From JAJKIV01 sp036741775 (GTDB taxonomy: Bacteria > Gemmatimonadota > Gemmatimonadetes > Gemmatimonadales > Gemmatimonadaceae): a DNA stretch of 64,000 nt. Positions 35,095-44,824 of the stretch are shown here, one piece after another (the first letter of the stretch is position 1; each line of letters opens with the position of its first letter). The DNA lies in the NCBI GenBank assembly GCA_036741775.1, contig DAINRQ010000006.1:1-64000 (forward strand). The letters are read 5' to 3'. A program made the translations under genes and the position numbers. The notes beneath the pieces are model-generated. The model saw only the letters and a program-made list of their open reading frames with translations, was not told where the DNA came from and did no database searches.

Positions 35095-37815
35095 TCAGGC
35101 CGCACTCCCGGCGAGCGCCTCCGCCGGCGCCTCCGGCCTCGCCCGCTCGCGCGGTGCGGCGAGCGCGGCCCGCCCCGCTGCGAGGCGCGCCACCGGCACT
35201 CGATACGGCGAGCAGCTCACGTAATCGAGCCCATGTTCGTGACAGAACGCGATCGACTTCGGCTCCCCGCCGTGCTCTCCGCAGATCCCGACCTTGAGCC
35301 CCGGCCGCGCGGCTCGCCCTTCCTCGGTTCCAATGCGAATCAGGCGGCCGACGCGCAGCGGGTCGATGACCTGGAACGGATCCGCCTCGAAGATGCCGCG
35401 CTCCACGTACTGCGGGAGGAAGCGGCCGGCATCGTCGCGCGAGAGACCGAGGGTCGTCTGCGTGAGGTCGTTCGTGCCGAAGCTGAAGAACTCGGCCGAC
35501 TCCGCGATCTCGCCGGCGGTCAGCGCCGCCCCGGGGAGCTCGATCATCGTGCCCACGTGATACGAGAGGTCCGCACCCGCGGCGTCGAGCACCTCGGTCG
35601 CTACCCGCACGATGATCGCGCGCTGGTCATCGAACTCGGCCCGGGACGCGACGAGCGGCACCATCACTTCGGGAATGACGGTGATGCCGCGCGCGGCGCA
35701 CGATGCCGCCGCCTCGAAGATCGCCCGGGCCTGCATCTCGGTGATCTCGGGAAACGTGATCCCGAGACGACAGCCGCGATGGCCGAGCATCGGGTTGGTT
35801 TCGCGAAGCGATGCGATGATTCGCGTGAGCTCCGCGACCGGCGCGTGCAGCTCGTCGGCGAGCGCGCGGGTCTCCGCCTCACCGTGTGGCAGGAACTCGT
35901 GGAGCGGCGGGTCGAGCAGACGGATCGTCACGGGCAGACCGTCCATCGCCACGAACAGCCCCTCGAAGTCCTCGCGCTGGATCGGCAGCAGCTTCGCGAG
36001 CGCCCGCCGCCGGCCCTCCGAGTCACGGGCGACGATCATCTCGCGCATGGGCGTGATGCGGTCGCCCTCGAAGAACATGTGCTCGGTTCGGCACAGCCCG
36101 ATGCCTTCGGCACCGAGCGCGCGTGCCACGCGCGCGTCGGCGGGGGTATCGGCGTTGGCGCGCACGCCTAACGAGCGCACCTCGTCCGCCCAGCCGAGGA
36201 GCCGAGCGTAATAGGTGTACAGCGTGGACTCGGCGGCCGGGAGCGACCCCTCGAGCACGCGCACGACCTCACTCGGCACTGTGGGCAGCGCCCCGGTGAA
36301 CACACGCCCGGTCGCGCCGTCGACCGTGAGCCAATCGCCGGCCGCAACGGTCGTCGTTTCCACCGTGAAGCGTCGCGCGCTGGTTTCCACCGCCATTGCC
36401 TTGCAGCCGACCACCGCCGGCTTACCCATGCCGCGGCATACGACCGCGGCGTGGCTCGTCATCCCGCCGCGCGCGGTGACCACGGCCTTCGCCGCGACGA
36501 TTCCGTGGAAGTCCTCAGGGGTCGTCTCTTCGCGAACGAGGATCACCGCGTCCCCCGCCTTCGCGCGCTCCTCGGCGACGTCGGGGTCGAAGACGGCGCG
36601 CCCGCTCGCCGCTCCCGGGCTCGCCGGCAAGCCGAGCGTGAGCGGGGTCGCCGTGACGTTAGGGTCGATCGTCGGGTGCAACAGATGGTCGAGCTGCTCC
36701 GGCGTGACGCGGCGCACCGCTTCGGCGGAGTCGATCAACCCCTCGTCCACCATGTCCACCGCGATGCGCAGTGCGGCCTCGGCGGTTCGTTTGCCGGTGC
36801 GCGTCTGGAGGAGGTAAAGCGTGCCGCGTTCGACGGTGAACTCGAGGTCCTGCATGTCGGTGAAGTGCCGCTCGAGCGTCTTCTGCACGATGAGCAGCTG
36901 CTTGTGCGCGTCCGGCAACCGCGTGGCCATCTCGTCGATCGGCAGCGGCGTGCGGATGCCGGCGACGACGTCTTCGCCCTGCGCGTTGACGAGGAATTCG
37001 CCGTAGAAGCGGTTCTCGCCGGTGCTCGGGTTGCGCGTGAACGCCACGCCGGTTCCCGAATCGTCACCAAGGTTGCCGTAAACCATCGCCATGATGTTGA
37101 CCGCCGTGCCCCAGCTCTCGGGCACGTTGTTCACGCGGCGATAGTCGATGGCTTTCTTCAGCATCCAGCTCTTCCACACCGCCTCGATCGCGCCCCAGAG
37201 CTGCTCCTGTGGGTCGGCGGGGAAGGGTTGCCCGGTCCGTCGCTCGACGAGCTGCTTGTATTGCTCGACGAGCGCACTGAGCGCTTCGGCCGGAAGCTCG
37301 GCGTCGGTTTCCACCCCGTACAGCGTCCGCCTCGCGGTGAGCAACGCCTCGAACGCGTGATGAGGGACATCGAGCACGACGTCGCCGTACATCTGGATGA
37401 AGCGCCGGTACGAGTCGTACGCGAACCGCGCGTCACCGCTCTTGTTGGCGAGGCCGAGGACGGTCGTGTCGTTGAGTCCGAGGTTGAGGATCGTCTCCAT
37501 CATTCCCGGCATCGACGCCGGCGCGCCGGAGCGCACCGACACGAGCAGCGGATCGGCGGGGTCACCGAATCGCTTCCCCATCGCGGCTTCGAGTTTGGCG
37601 ATGTTCGCGGAGACCTCGGCGCGAAGCGCGTCATCCACGCCGCCGCCGCTCAGGTACTGCATGCAGACCGGGCACGCGATGGTGAAGCCGGGCGGGACGG
37701 GGACGCCGATGTTGGTCATCTCGGCGAGGTTGGCACCCTTGCCGCCGAGGATGAGGCGCATCTCCTTGGTGCCCTCGGCGCGACCGTTTCCGAAGAAATA
37801 GACTTGCTTGCCCAT
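35095..37815 (-). CDS. ppdK: Pyruvate, phosphate dikinase
   Basis: A 906-residue enzyme interconverting pyruvate, ATP and phosphate with phosphoenolpyruvate, AMP and diphosphate. Central carbon metabolism, cytoplasmic. The N-terminal ATP-binding domain starts KQVYFFGNGRAEG and includes GGKGANLAEM and FTIACPVCMQYL. The phospho-carrier His lies in ARGGMTSHAAVVCRGMGKP (about residues 445-465). The C-terminal PEP/pyruvate barrel contains LGHRGCRLGITFPEI and ends FGTNDLTQTTLG...GICGEHGG. The length is typical. GCCTAACG and a variant octamer occur inside the gene. Confidence 0.96.
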   Translation of the reverse strand: MGKQVYFFGNGRAEGTKEMRLILGGKGANLAEMTNIGVPVPPGFTIACPVCMQYLSGGGVDDALRAEVSANIAKLEAAMGKRFGDPADPLLVSVRSGAPASMPGMMETILNLGLNDTTVLGLANKSGDARFAYDSYRRFIQMYGDVVLDVPHHAFEALLTARRTLYGVETDAELPAEALSALVEQYKQLVERRTGQPFPADPQEQLWGAIEAVWKSWMLKKAIDYRRVNNVPESWGTAVNIMAMVYGNLGDDSGTGVAFTRNPSTGENRFYGEFLVNAQGEDVVAGIRTPLPIDEMATRLPDAHKQLLIVQKTLERHFTDMQDLEFTVERGTLYLLQTRTGKRTAEAALRIAVDMVDEGLIDSAEAVRRVTPEQLDHLLHPTIDPNVTATPLTLGLPASPGAASGRAVFDPDVAEERAKAGDAVILVREETTPEDFHGIVAAKAVVTARGGMTSHAAVVCRGMGKPAVVGCKAMAVETSARRFTVETTTVAAGDWLTVDGATGRVFTGALPTVPSEVVRVLEGSLPAAESTLYTYYARLLGWADEVRSLGVRANADTPADARVARALGAEGIGLCRTEHMFFEGDRITPMREMIVARDSEGRRRALAKLLPIQREDFEGLFVAMDGLPVTIRLLDPPLHEFLPHGEAETRALADELHAPVAELTRIIASLRETNPMLGHRGCRLGITFPEITEMQARAIFEAAASCAARGITVIPEVMVPLVASRAEFDDQRAIIVRVATEVLDAAGADLSYHVGTMIELPGAALTAGEIAESAEFFSFGTNDLTQTTLGLSRDDAGRFLPQYVERGIFEADPFQVIDPLRVGRLIRIGTEEGRAARPGLKVGICGEHGGEPKSIAFCHEHGLDYVSCSPYRVPVARLAAGRAALAAPRERARPEAPAEALAGSAA

Positions 37816-38197
37816 GACGTTCGTCCTCCAGTCGTTGCCGGTACGTCGATCGGTGAGGCCCGGCGCGACCCTGACGGGTCGGTAGCGTATGACACGGCAC
37901 GCGCGGTGCCGCGACCGTCCGATACGTTAACGATGTCGAGCATCTGCCGCCGGCGTCGTCAGGGGCACCCCTATGCTGCGCGGAAGTGTCACCGTCTGTT
38001 GGAGCGGAGAACGCCTGACATGGCCCGCTCACCCGTCGCTCGACGTGATTGGTTGCACGATGGCGCGAGGCACGCCACTATGCGGGACGCCACGGCGGTC
38101 GGCGGCACGCACGAGGTCGCCCGCCGAAGGCTGTCAGGAGAACGTGACCCGTGAGAATCCGAGGGGTGGGACTGCTCAGCGGAGAGGGCACCGCGCG
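37816..38197. other. Divergent region between ppdK and the Ser/Thr kinase
   Basis: About 380 bp. The kinase start is preceded by GGAGAGGG. I see no convincing -35/-10 pair, hairpin, or gene. An in-frame open stretch upstream of the kinase has no domain character. Confidence 0.4.
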
Positions 38198-40912
38198 GTG
38201 ACCACGTCCGAACGGCGCGAGCTGATCGACGCCGTGTTCGACGCCGCGCTGGATCGCCCGACCGCCGAACGGATGGCGTGGCTGGTGGAGCGATGCGGCG
38301 ACGACCGCGGACTTCTGCGGGAGGTCGAGAAGCTGCTCGACGCTCACGCGCGCACGAGCGGGATCCTTGACCGCTGGCCTCCAATTCCCGTGCGGGCCTC
38401 GGTCGCCGAGGTTCAGCCTGAGGGGCGGTTCGGTCCCTACCGGGTGCTGCGCGAGCTGGGACGTGGTGGGATGGGCGTCGTCTACCTGGCAGAGCGCGAC
38501 GACGGCCACTTCCGCCGACGCGTCGCGGTGAAGTTGCTGCGCTACGGTCCGCACGCGGATGAGCTTTACCGGCGCTTCATCGCCGAGCGGCAGATCCTCG
38601 CGTCGCTCGACCATCCGAACATCGCCCAGCTGCTCGACGGCGGCGTAACGGACGGAGACCTCCCGTACCTCGTGATGGAGTACGTGGACGGGGTGCCTAT
38701 TGCCCGATACTGTGACGAGCGCCGGCTCGATGTCGAGGCGCGCATCCGGCTGTTTTGCGATGTCTGCGCCGCGGTGCACCACGCGCACCAGAACCTGATC
38801 GTGCACCGTGACCTCAAGCCGTCGAACATTTTCGTCACGCGCGACGGGCAGGTGAAGCTGCTCGACTTCGGCATCGCGAAGGTACTCGGCCCGGCGTTAG
38901 CCGGTGTCGATCCCCACGAGACGCGCACCGGATTCCGCATCATGACGCCGGAGTATGCGAGCCCGGAACAGGTGCGCGGCGACGCGGTGACGACGGCGAG
39001 TGACGTCTACGCGTTAGGCGTGGTGCTCTACGAACTGCTGGCCGGCAGTCTCCCGTATCGCCTGGCGACGGCGTCCCCGCACGAGATTGCCCAGGTGATC
39101 TGCGAGCGCGAGCCGGAGCGGCCGAGCTCGCGCGTGACGAGCCAGGAGGCCGTGCCCCACCTCGATGATGTGGCCCGGACCCGGACGGCTACCGACGTCG
39201 GGCTAACGCGAGGGACGACGCCCGAACGACTCCGCCGACAGCTCCGCGGAGACCTCGACGCCATCGTCATGATGGCACTGCGCAAAGAGGCGAGCCGCCG
39301 ATATGGATCGGCGGACATGCTCGCGGAAGACCTCCACCGACACCTGCAGGGGCTCCCGGTGCTCGCGCATCGCGGCAGCCGATGGTACCGCGCGAGAAAG
39401 CTGATCGCGCATCATCGCATCGAGGCGATCGCGGCCGCGGCGGTCCTGCTCTCCGTGCTCGGCGGCGCCGGGCTGGCGCTGCGCCAGGCACAGCGGGCTG
39501 AGGGCGAGCGAATCCGCGCGGAGGCGGCGCGCGAACGGTCGGACGCCGTCGTCACGATGCTGACCGAGCTGTTCGAGTCCGTCGATCCCGAGGAGACCGC
39601 CGCGAGCATCGTCACGAGCAGGGACCTCCTTCGCCTTGGCACCGAGCGCGCCAGGCGACTCGCCGGCCAACCATTGCTGCAGGCGCGGATGCTCGAGGCC
39701 ATCGGGCTCGTCCACCGCAGCTTCCGTGAGTACGATGCCGCCGAGGCCGCGCTGCGGCAGGCGTTGGACCTCCGTCGCGCCGCCCTCGGCCCGTCGCACA
39801 TCGACGTCGTCAGCGCCATGTATCATCTGTCCGACGTCCTTCGCGCCCAGGCGCGGTTTCGCGATGCCCTCGTGCTCGCGCGCGAAGCGTTGGCGATCCG
39901 CGCCCGGTTGCCGGGTGACGAGTTCCCCGATCCCGGCGCCACGATGATCCGCGTGGCCGGTCTCCTCGTCTACGTCGGCGAGCTCGACGAAGCCGAGCAC
40001 CTGGCCCAGCGCGCGTTGGAGAGCCGCATAGCAACGCGCCGCGGGGATGACACGCTCGTGGCGTACAGTCTGGAGTACGTCGGCGCGGTCGCCCGTCACA
40101 CGGGGAAGTTGCGTCGCGCAGTGCAGAGCTACCGCGACGGCATCGCCATGCGGACTCGCGTGCAGGGGCCGAACGATCCGTCGGTGGCCTACGCCTCGAT
40201 CCGACTCGCCGATATTCTCTACGGGGACTTCGGGCAGTACGACGAAGCGGAATCGCTGTATCGGCGCTCGCTGGCCACGTTCCGGGAGGCGCGTGGCGCT
40301 GAGCACCCGATCACTATCAACGGCACACAGGATTTCGCGCTGCTCCGGGCTCACCAGGGGGCGTACGCCGAAGCCGAATCACTGATGCTGCAGGTGCTCG
40401 AGTTGCGGCGTCACCGGTATGGCGAGATGAGCGGCGCGGTCGCCGCCGCGCTCGGCAGCTACGTCGAGGTGCAGCTGCTCGCCGGGCGGCTTCGCGAGGC
40501 GGATTCACTCGCGCGGCTCGAGCTCGTCATGAACGAGCGAGTGTACGGACGCACGCATCGCGTGGTGTCCAACACGTTGCGGCGCCTCGGCGACGTGCTG
40601 ATCGCACGCGGGCGGCTCGATGAAGCGGAGGCGGTGTTGCGCCGCCGGGTAGCCGTGCTCGAGGCCACCGACGGGGCCGAGACGCCGCTGGGTGCGAGCG
40701 CGTTAGGCCAACTGGCACGGATCCGCGCGGCCCGCGGCGAGTACGGCGCTGCGGATTCGCTCTACCGCGCGGCACTGGCGATCCTCCGTCGCCATCAGAC
40801 GGAGGACCATCGCGACATGCGACACATCTACGCCGGGATGGCGGCGCTGTACGAGGCGTGGGGCAGGCCCGATGACGCGCGCCGGTACGCGGAGCGCGCG
40901 AAGCCGCGCTGA
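38198..40912 (+). CDS. Transmembrane Ser/Thr protein kinase with TPR repeats
   Basis: A 904-residue protein from GTG 38198 (GGAGAGGG upstream). The N-terminal helical segment (about 1-65) resembles the ECF-linked leader found in such kinases. The kinase domain (about 75-355) is complete: GRGGMGVVYLAER (glycine loop), VAVKLL (Lys), HRDLKPSNI, DFGIAK, TPEYASPEQ. One membrane helix follows (IEAIAAAAVLLSVLGGAGLAL). The C-terminal ~450 residues are TPR repeats of the tetratricopeptide/Kinesin-light-chain style (YDAAEAALRQALDLRRAALG, YDEAESLYRRSLATFREA). It should phosphorylate target proteins in response to signals bound by the TPR part. It is convergent with an AfsR-like regulator. Confidence 0.93.
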   Translation: MTTSERRELIDAVFDAALDRPTAERMAWLVERCGDDRGLLREVEKLLDAHARTSGILDRWPPIPVRASVAEVQPEGRFGPYRVLRELGRGGMGVVYLAERDDGHFRRRVAVKLLRYGPHADELYRRFIAERQILASLDHPNIAQLLDGGVTDGDLPYLVMEYVDGVPIARYCDERRLDVEARIRLFCDVCAAVHHAHQNLIVHRDLKPSNIFVTRDGQVKLLDFGIAKVLGPALAGVDPHETRTGFRIMTPEYASPEQVRGDAVTTASDVYALGVVLYELLAGSLPYRLATASPHEIAQVICEREPERPSSRVTSQEAVPHLDDVARTRTATDVGLTRGTTPERLRRQLRGDLDAIVMMALRKEASRRYGSADMLAEDLHRHLQGLPVLAHRGSRWYRARKLIAHHRIEAIAAAAVLLSVLGGAGLALRQAQRAEGERIRAEAARERSDAVVTMLTELFESVDPEETAASIVTSRDLLRLGTERARRLAGQPLLQARMLEAIGLVHRSFREYDAAEAALRQALDLRRAALGPSHIDVVSAMYHLSDVLRAQARFRDALVLAREALAIRARLPGDEFPDPGATMIRVAGLLVYVGELDEAEHLAQRALESRIATRRGDDTLVAYSLEYVGAVARHTGKLRRAVQSYRDGIAMRTRVQGPNDPSVAYASIRLADILYGDFGQYDEAESLYRRSLATFREARGAEHPITINGTQDFALLRAHQGAYAEAESLMLQVLELRRHRYGEMSGAVAAALGSYVEVQLLAGRLREADSLARLELVMNERVYGRTHRVVSNTLRRLGDVLIARGRLDEAEAVLRRRVAVLEATDGAETPLGASALGQLARIRAARGEYGAADSLYRAALAILRRHQTEDHRDMRHIYAGMAALYEAWGRPDDARRYAERAKPR

Positions 40913-40967
40913 CCCGCGGTGGAAGGCTCGTGTCCGGGGCCTCCATCCGCCATGCCTAACGCTTCCC

Positions 40968-43826
40968 CTACCCGTCACCGAGCGCGTAGCCGATCGCCTC
41001 GTCCAGGGTCATCGCGCGGCCCTGGGCCCACGCTTCGGCGCGCTTCTGCGATTCCAGCAGCGGCACCAGAATCTCGACCGTACGCCGATAGCGTGCCTCC
41101 TCGAACCCAAGGAGCGGAGCCTCGATCGTCGCGCGGATCGCTTCAGCCGCGCCGAACAACCGCGAGGCGGCGTCCGCCCGGCCCTGGTGCACGCGAACGA
41201 TCGCGAGTCCCTCGATGCAGCGCGTGATGAAGTACGGTTCTCCGTCGCCGCGCAGGAGCTCGACCGCTTCTCGAAAATGCCCCGCGGCCTCGTCGAGCTC
41301 ACCGACACCAAGTCTCGCCATGGCGAGACCGTGAAGGACCATCGACAATCCCCATCGGTCTCCGGTGGCTCGCCAGAGCATCTCGGCTTCTTTCGCGGCG
41401 GTCTCTGCAGGCCCGACGTCGCCGGCATCCAGGAGCGCGGTGCACTGGATCCAGAGCGCGAACCCCATCTCGGTTGGCGGGAACCCCGCCCGACGCGCGA
41501 CCGCAACGCACTCGCTGGCCAGCCGCTTCGCCCGTTCCAACTCGCCCACGTCGCGCAGCGCGAACGCATAAGCGCTGATGGCGCGCACGAGCAGTGACGG
41601 CTCGGCGAGCTCACGCGCGATGCGCGTACTCTCCTCCCCGTACGGCTGGGCCGCAACGGGGTCACCGACCAGCCAGCACGCCATCGCCGCCGTGTAAAGC
41701 GCACGCGCGCGCAGGCGACGAGGTACGTTGGACGTCGAGAGTGCGAGGGTTGCCTCCGCCCAGTGCCTCGCCTCGCCAAAGCGGCCGACGTAGTGCCAGA
41801 ACCACCACAGCGACCCGACCAGCCGATATGCCGTCTCGTTCTCGCGGGGATCCGAAACCGCCCACGCGAGGGCAGCACGTACGTTCTCGTAGTCGCCCAG
41901 GAGGCGACGGCCAGTATCAGCGCGTCGGGGGCTCAGGAGGAGCGGCTCGGCATGCTCGGCGACCGCGGCAAAGTGCTCGGCATGGCGACGGCGGAACGAC
42001 GTGTCCTCACCCCGAACCCCGAGACGCTCGCGCGCACAGCTGCGGACGACTTCGAGCAGGCGATAACGAGTTCCTCCATCACGCGGGTTCGCGATCACCA
42101 GCGATTTGGCAACGAGCCCGCTCAACACGTCCAGTACCCTGGCGCGCTCCACGACATGGTCGTCGGAGCAGACTGCTTCCACCGCGTCCAGACTGAAGCC
42201 ACCCGAGAACACTGAGAGGCGCTCGAGGAGAATGCGTTCCGGGTGGGGGAGGAGTTGGTAGCTCCAGTCGATCGCCGCCGGGAGTGTCTGGTGTCGTGCG
42301 AGCGTCGATCGGCTGCCGCCCGAGAGCAACTCGAGACTGTCCTCGAGGCGCGTGCTGATCTCCATCGGCGAGAGCACTCGCACGCGCGCCGCGGCGAGCT
42401 CGAGAGCGAGCGGAATGCCGTCGAGTTGGCGACAGATGCGCGCCACCGCCGACGCGTTTTCCTCGGTGAGCTCGAACGCGGGCACGGCCGCTCGTGCGCG
42501 CTCGACGAACAACTGCACGGACTCGTACCGGCCAAGTGCTGCCAGCCGTGCGTCTGCGTCAGGCACGCGCAGCGGGGGAACCGGCAACGTTACTTCCCCG
42601 GTGATCCCGAGCGGCTCGCGGCTCGTTGCCATCACCGAGACTCCGGGACACGCGCCGAGCACCGCTTCCACGAGCGATGCGCACGCGTCGAGGACGTGCT
42701 CGCAGTTGTCCAGCACAACGAAGATCTCGCGACGCGCGAACAGCTCGCAGAGCGTCTCGATGGCGGAGCGACCGGGATGCTCGCGCGCGCCGGCTGCGGC
42801 GGCCACCTCGTGGGCCACGAAGGCGGGATCCGCGGTGGCATCGAGGGGAGCCCAGATCAGTGTGTCGGCTGCGTTTTCCTGTAGTTGATGCGATACGGCG
42901 AGCGCCAGGCGGGTCTTCCCGCTGCCGCCGGCGCCGGTGAGCGTGAGCAGCCGCGTCGACTGCAGCAATCGAAGAATGCTGGCCTGTTCGTTCGCGCGAC
43001 CGATCATCCGCGTGAGGGGCGCTGGTAGCCGCGACCGTGCCGACAGCGGTGCGAGCGTCCCCGGAGCGTCGGGCGAATGGGTTGCCGGGCCTCGATGCCG
43101 AAGGATCCTGGCCTCGAGGTCACGAAGTGCTGGCGACGGGTCGAGTCCCAGTTCCTCGGCCAGCAGTCGTCGGAACGCCTGGAAGAGCGAGAGCGCCTCG
43201 TGGGCGCGCCCCGCCCGGTGCAGCGCCTCCATGCAGAGGGCGCGGGGGCGCTCGCGCAGGGGATCAGCGTGCACGAGGACTTCGGCCGCGGCGAGCGCCT
43301 CGCTGGTCCGCCCGAGCGCGAGCAGACACTCGATGCGCTGCTCGGCAGCTCCGGTCCGGAGCTCCTTCAGCCGCACGATCTCGCCGAGGAATGGAGGAAG
43401 GTCGGTGCATTCCTCGAACGGCTCGCCGCGCCAGAGGGCGAGCCCCTCGTCGAGGAGCGCCAGCGACCGCGATGCGCTGGCCGTGTCGCGAGCCGCCCGC
43501 TGCAGGGCGTCGAAGCGTCCGGCATCCACGTCCTGGACGTCGACGGCAAGTCGGTAGCCGTGCGGCTCGCTGCGCAGCGGATGGTGATCGGCGGCGCCAT
43601 CGGCGAGCATCGCCCGCAGTCGAGAGATCTGCGTCCGGAGGGCAGCCGCTGGGTCGTTAGGCGGCTGGTCGCCCCACAAGGTCTGGACGAGGCGGTCGGC
43701 GGACGCGACCCGCGGCGCGTGAAGCAGGAGGGTCGCGAGCAGGACGCGCTGCTTCTCTCCCTTCGGCCGCCGCACCTCACCACGTTCGGTGACGATGTGG
43801 AGCGGGCCGAGCACGCAGCACTGCAT
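40968..43826 (-). CDS. AfsR/SARP-type regulator: winged helix, BTAD, NB-ARC, TPR
   Basis: A 952-residue transcription factor; the start at M 43826 drops seven non-family residues. The N-terminal OmpR-like winged helix (about 1-90: RRPKGEKQRVLLATLLL...LWGDQPPNDPAAALRTQISRLR) is followed by the BTAD domain (about 90-240: YRLAVDVQDVDAGRFDAL, GEPFEE..., LRERPRALCMEALHRAGR). The NB-ARC ATPase has Walker A GAGGSGKTRLAL and Walker B FVVLDNCEH, and the winged-helix part includes QTLPAAIDWSYQLL. TPR-like helices end the protein. This is the architecture of AfsR from Streptomyces, whose activity is controlled by Ser/Thr kinases. A kinase gene lies directly opposite. Confidence 0.9.
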   Translation of the reverse strand: MQCCVLGPLHIVTERGEVRRPKGEKQRVLLATLLLHAPRVASADRLVQTLWGDQPPNDPAAALRTQISRLRAMLADGAADHHPLRSEPHGYRLAVDVQDVDAGRFDALQRAARDTASASRSLALLDEGLALWRGEPFEECTDLPPFLGEIVRLKELRTGAAEQRIECLLALGRTSEALAAAEVLVHADPLRERPRALCMEALHRAGRAHEALSLFQAFRRLLAEELGLDPSPALRDLEARILRHRGPATHSPDAPGTLAPLSARSRLPAPLTRMIGRANEQASILRLLQSTRLLTLTGAGGSGKTRLALAVSHQLQENAADTLIWAPLDATADPAFVAHEVAAAAGAREHPGRSAIETLCELFARREIFVVLDNCEHVLDACASLVEAVLGACPGVSVMATSREPLGITGEVTLPVPPLRVPDADARLAALGRYESVQLFVERARAAVPAFELTEENASAVARICRQLDGIPLALELAAARVRVLSPMEISTRLEDSLELLSGGSRSTLARHQTLPAAIDWSYQLLPHPERILLERLSVFSGGFSLDAVEAVCSDDHVVERARVLDVLSGLVAKSLVIANPRDGGTRYRLLEVVRSCARERLGVRGEDTSFRRRHAEHFAAVAEHAEPLLLSPRRADTGRRLLGDYENVRAALAWAVSDPRENETAYRLVGSLWWFWHYVGRFGEARHWAEATLALSTSNVPRRLRARALYTAAMACWLVGDPVAAQPYGEESTRIARELAEPSLLVRAISAYAFALRDVGELERAKRLASECVAVARRAGFPPTEMGFALWIQCTALLDAGDVGPAETAAKEAEMLWRATGDRWGLSMVLHGLAMARLGVGELDEAAGHFREAVELLRGDGEPYFITRCIEGLAIVRVHQGRADAASRLFGAAEAIRATIEAPLLGFEEARYRRTVEILVPLLESQKRAEAWAQGRAMTLDEAIGYALGDG

Positions 43827-44058
43827 CGCATACCTGTGGTGGCGCACGGCGCCGGCAAGAGCGCTTACGCCAGGCTGCCCGGCGCTACGCGTCCACGCTC
43901 TTCACCGCCACGGCACGGTGGATCGGCGAGCCGCCCGTGGTGGCGCGGCGCGGCGCGACCGCATCGTGGATTCGACCGCCGCGCCTGTGCAAGGATCCAA
44001 CGTACCTTGCACGGCGCGGGTGCGCAAACGGACCGCTCCGTGTGCGCTCGTCGCCTCG

Positions 44059-44658
44059 TTACCGGGGCAAAGGCTGGCCCGTCTCGTCCACGTACGTGAT
44101 CTGGAACGGCCCGGTGCCGTGCACCTGCACCACCGTGAGACCCTTCGCCTTCGACCAGTGCCGCGCGTCCTTCGGCGCGGTGATGAACCCGCCCCGCTGC
44201 AGCCTGGCGGCCGCCTTGGCCTCGTCGGCCACGTTGCCCATGCCCACGACGAGCGTTCCCTGAACCACCGTGACGTATTCGTCGGCGGGGTGGAAATGTG
44301 GCGGGATGACGTAGTCGTTAGGCAAGCGGAGGCGGACGGTGAAGATCGCGCCGGCTTCCGCCGGGTCCCCTTGCATGACGGCGAACTCGGCGCCCGGTGG
44401 GAACACGGCCGGGGCTGGTCCCCATTTCACGGCCTCCGGATCCTTCGCGGCGCCGTGCGGCACCACCTGCGACGGCGACGCGTCGACCGCGCCGCGCGGC
44501 GCGTCCGATGCCGTGACCTGTTCCGCGTCACCGGTCCCCACGCACCCGCTCGCAATGATCGTGGCCAGGGTCGCGGTGATCGCGAGGCGAAGGCCCAGCG
44601 CGACGCGGCGCCGGGGTCGGGAGGCACGCGCGGTGCCTCGATTGTCGATGGCTGGCAT
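44059..44658 (-). CDS. Secreted cupin-domain protein
   Basis: A 199-residue protein. ATG 44658 is preferred because GGAG lies 6 nt upstream. The N-terminus has a basic stretch then a hydrophobic signal with a Cys (ATIIASGCVG), so it is probably a lipoprotein. The cupin motif is seen in VIPPHFHPADEYVTVVQGTLVVGMG (metal-type His residues H, H, E) and HWSKAKGLTVVQVHGTGPFQI (final His). Cupins bind metals or small molecules and catalyse many reactions; nothing here fixes the substrate. Confidence 0.8.
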   Translation of the reverse strand: MPAIDNRGTARASRPRRRVALGLRLAITATLATIIASGCVGTGDAEQVTASDAPRGAVDASPSQVVPHGAAKDPEAVKWGPAPAVFPPGAEFAVMQGDPAEAGAIFTVRLRLPNDYVIPPHFHPADEYVTVVQGTLVVGMGNVADEAKAAARLQRGGFITAPKDARHWSKAKGLTVVQVHGTGPFQITYVDETGQPLPR

Positions 44659-44824
44659 TGGATTCTCCATAGCTCCAGTGGATGCGGCCGCGCACCCTCG
44701 AAAAGGCAAGTGCGGCCCTGTCCACCCAGGCTACTGGGCACGCGTGTCAGGGGCGTGCCGCCGGCGTTTCATCGCCGTGTCGCGGCCCGTCCCGGAGAGG
44801 CCTGGCCGCGCTCTCGGGACGCGG

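Noticed and set aside
36657..36664. CGTTAGGG and similar one-base variants as separate binding sites
   Set aside because: They were counted only as near-copies. Without a position-weight test I cannot say they are functional.
37926..37935. GTTAAC at 37926 as a promoter or octamer relative in the ppdK-kinase region
   Set aside because: Differs from the octamer in the last bases and has no accompanying -35/-10 pair.
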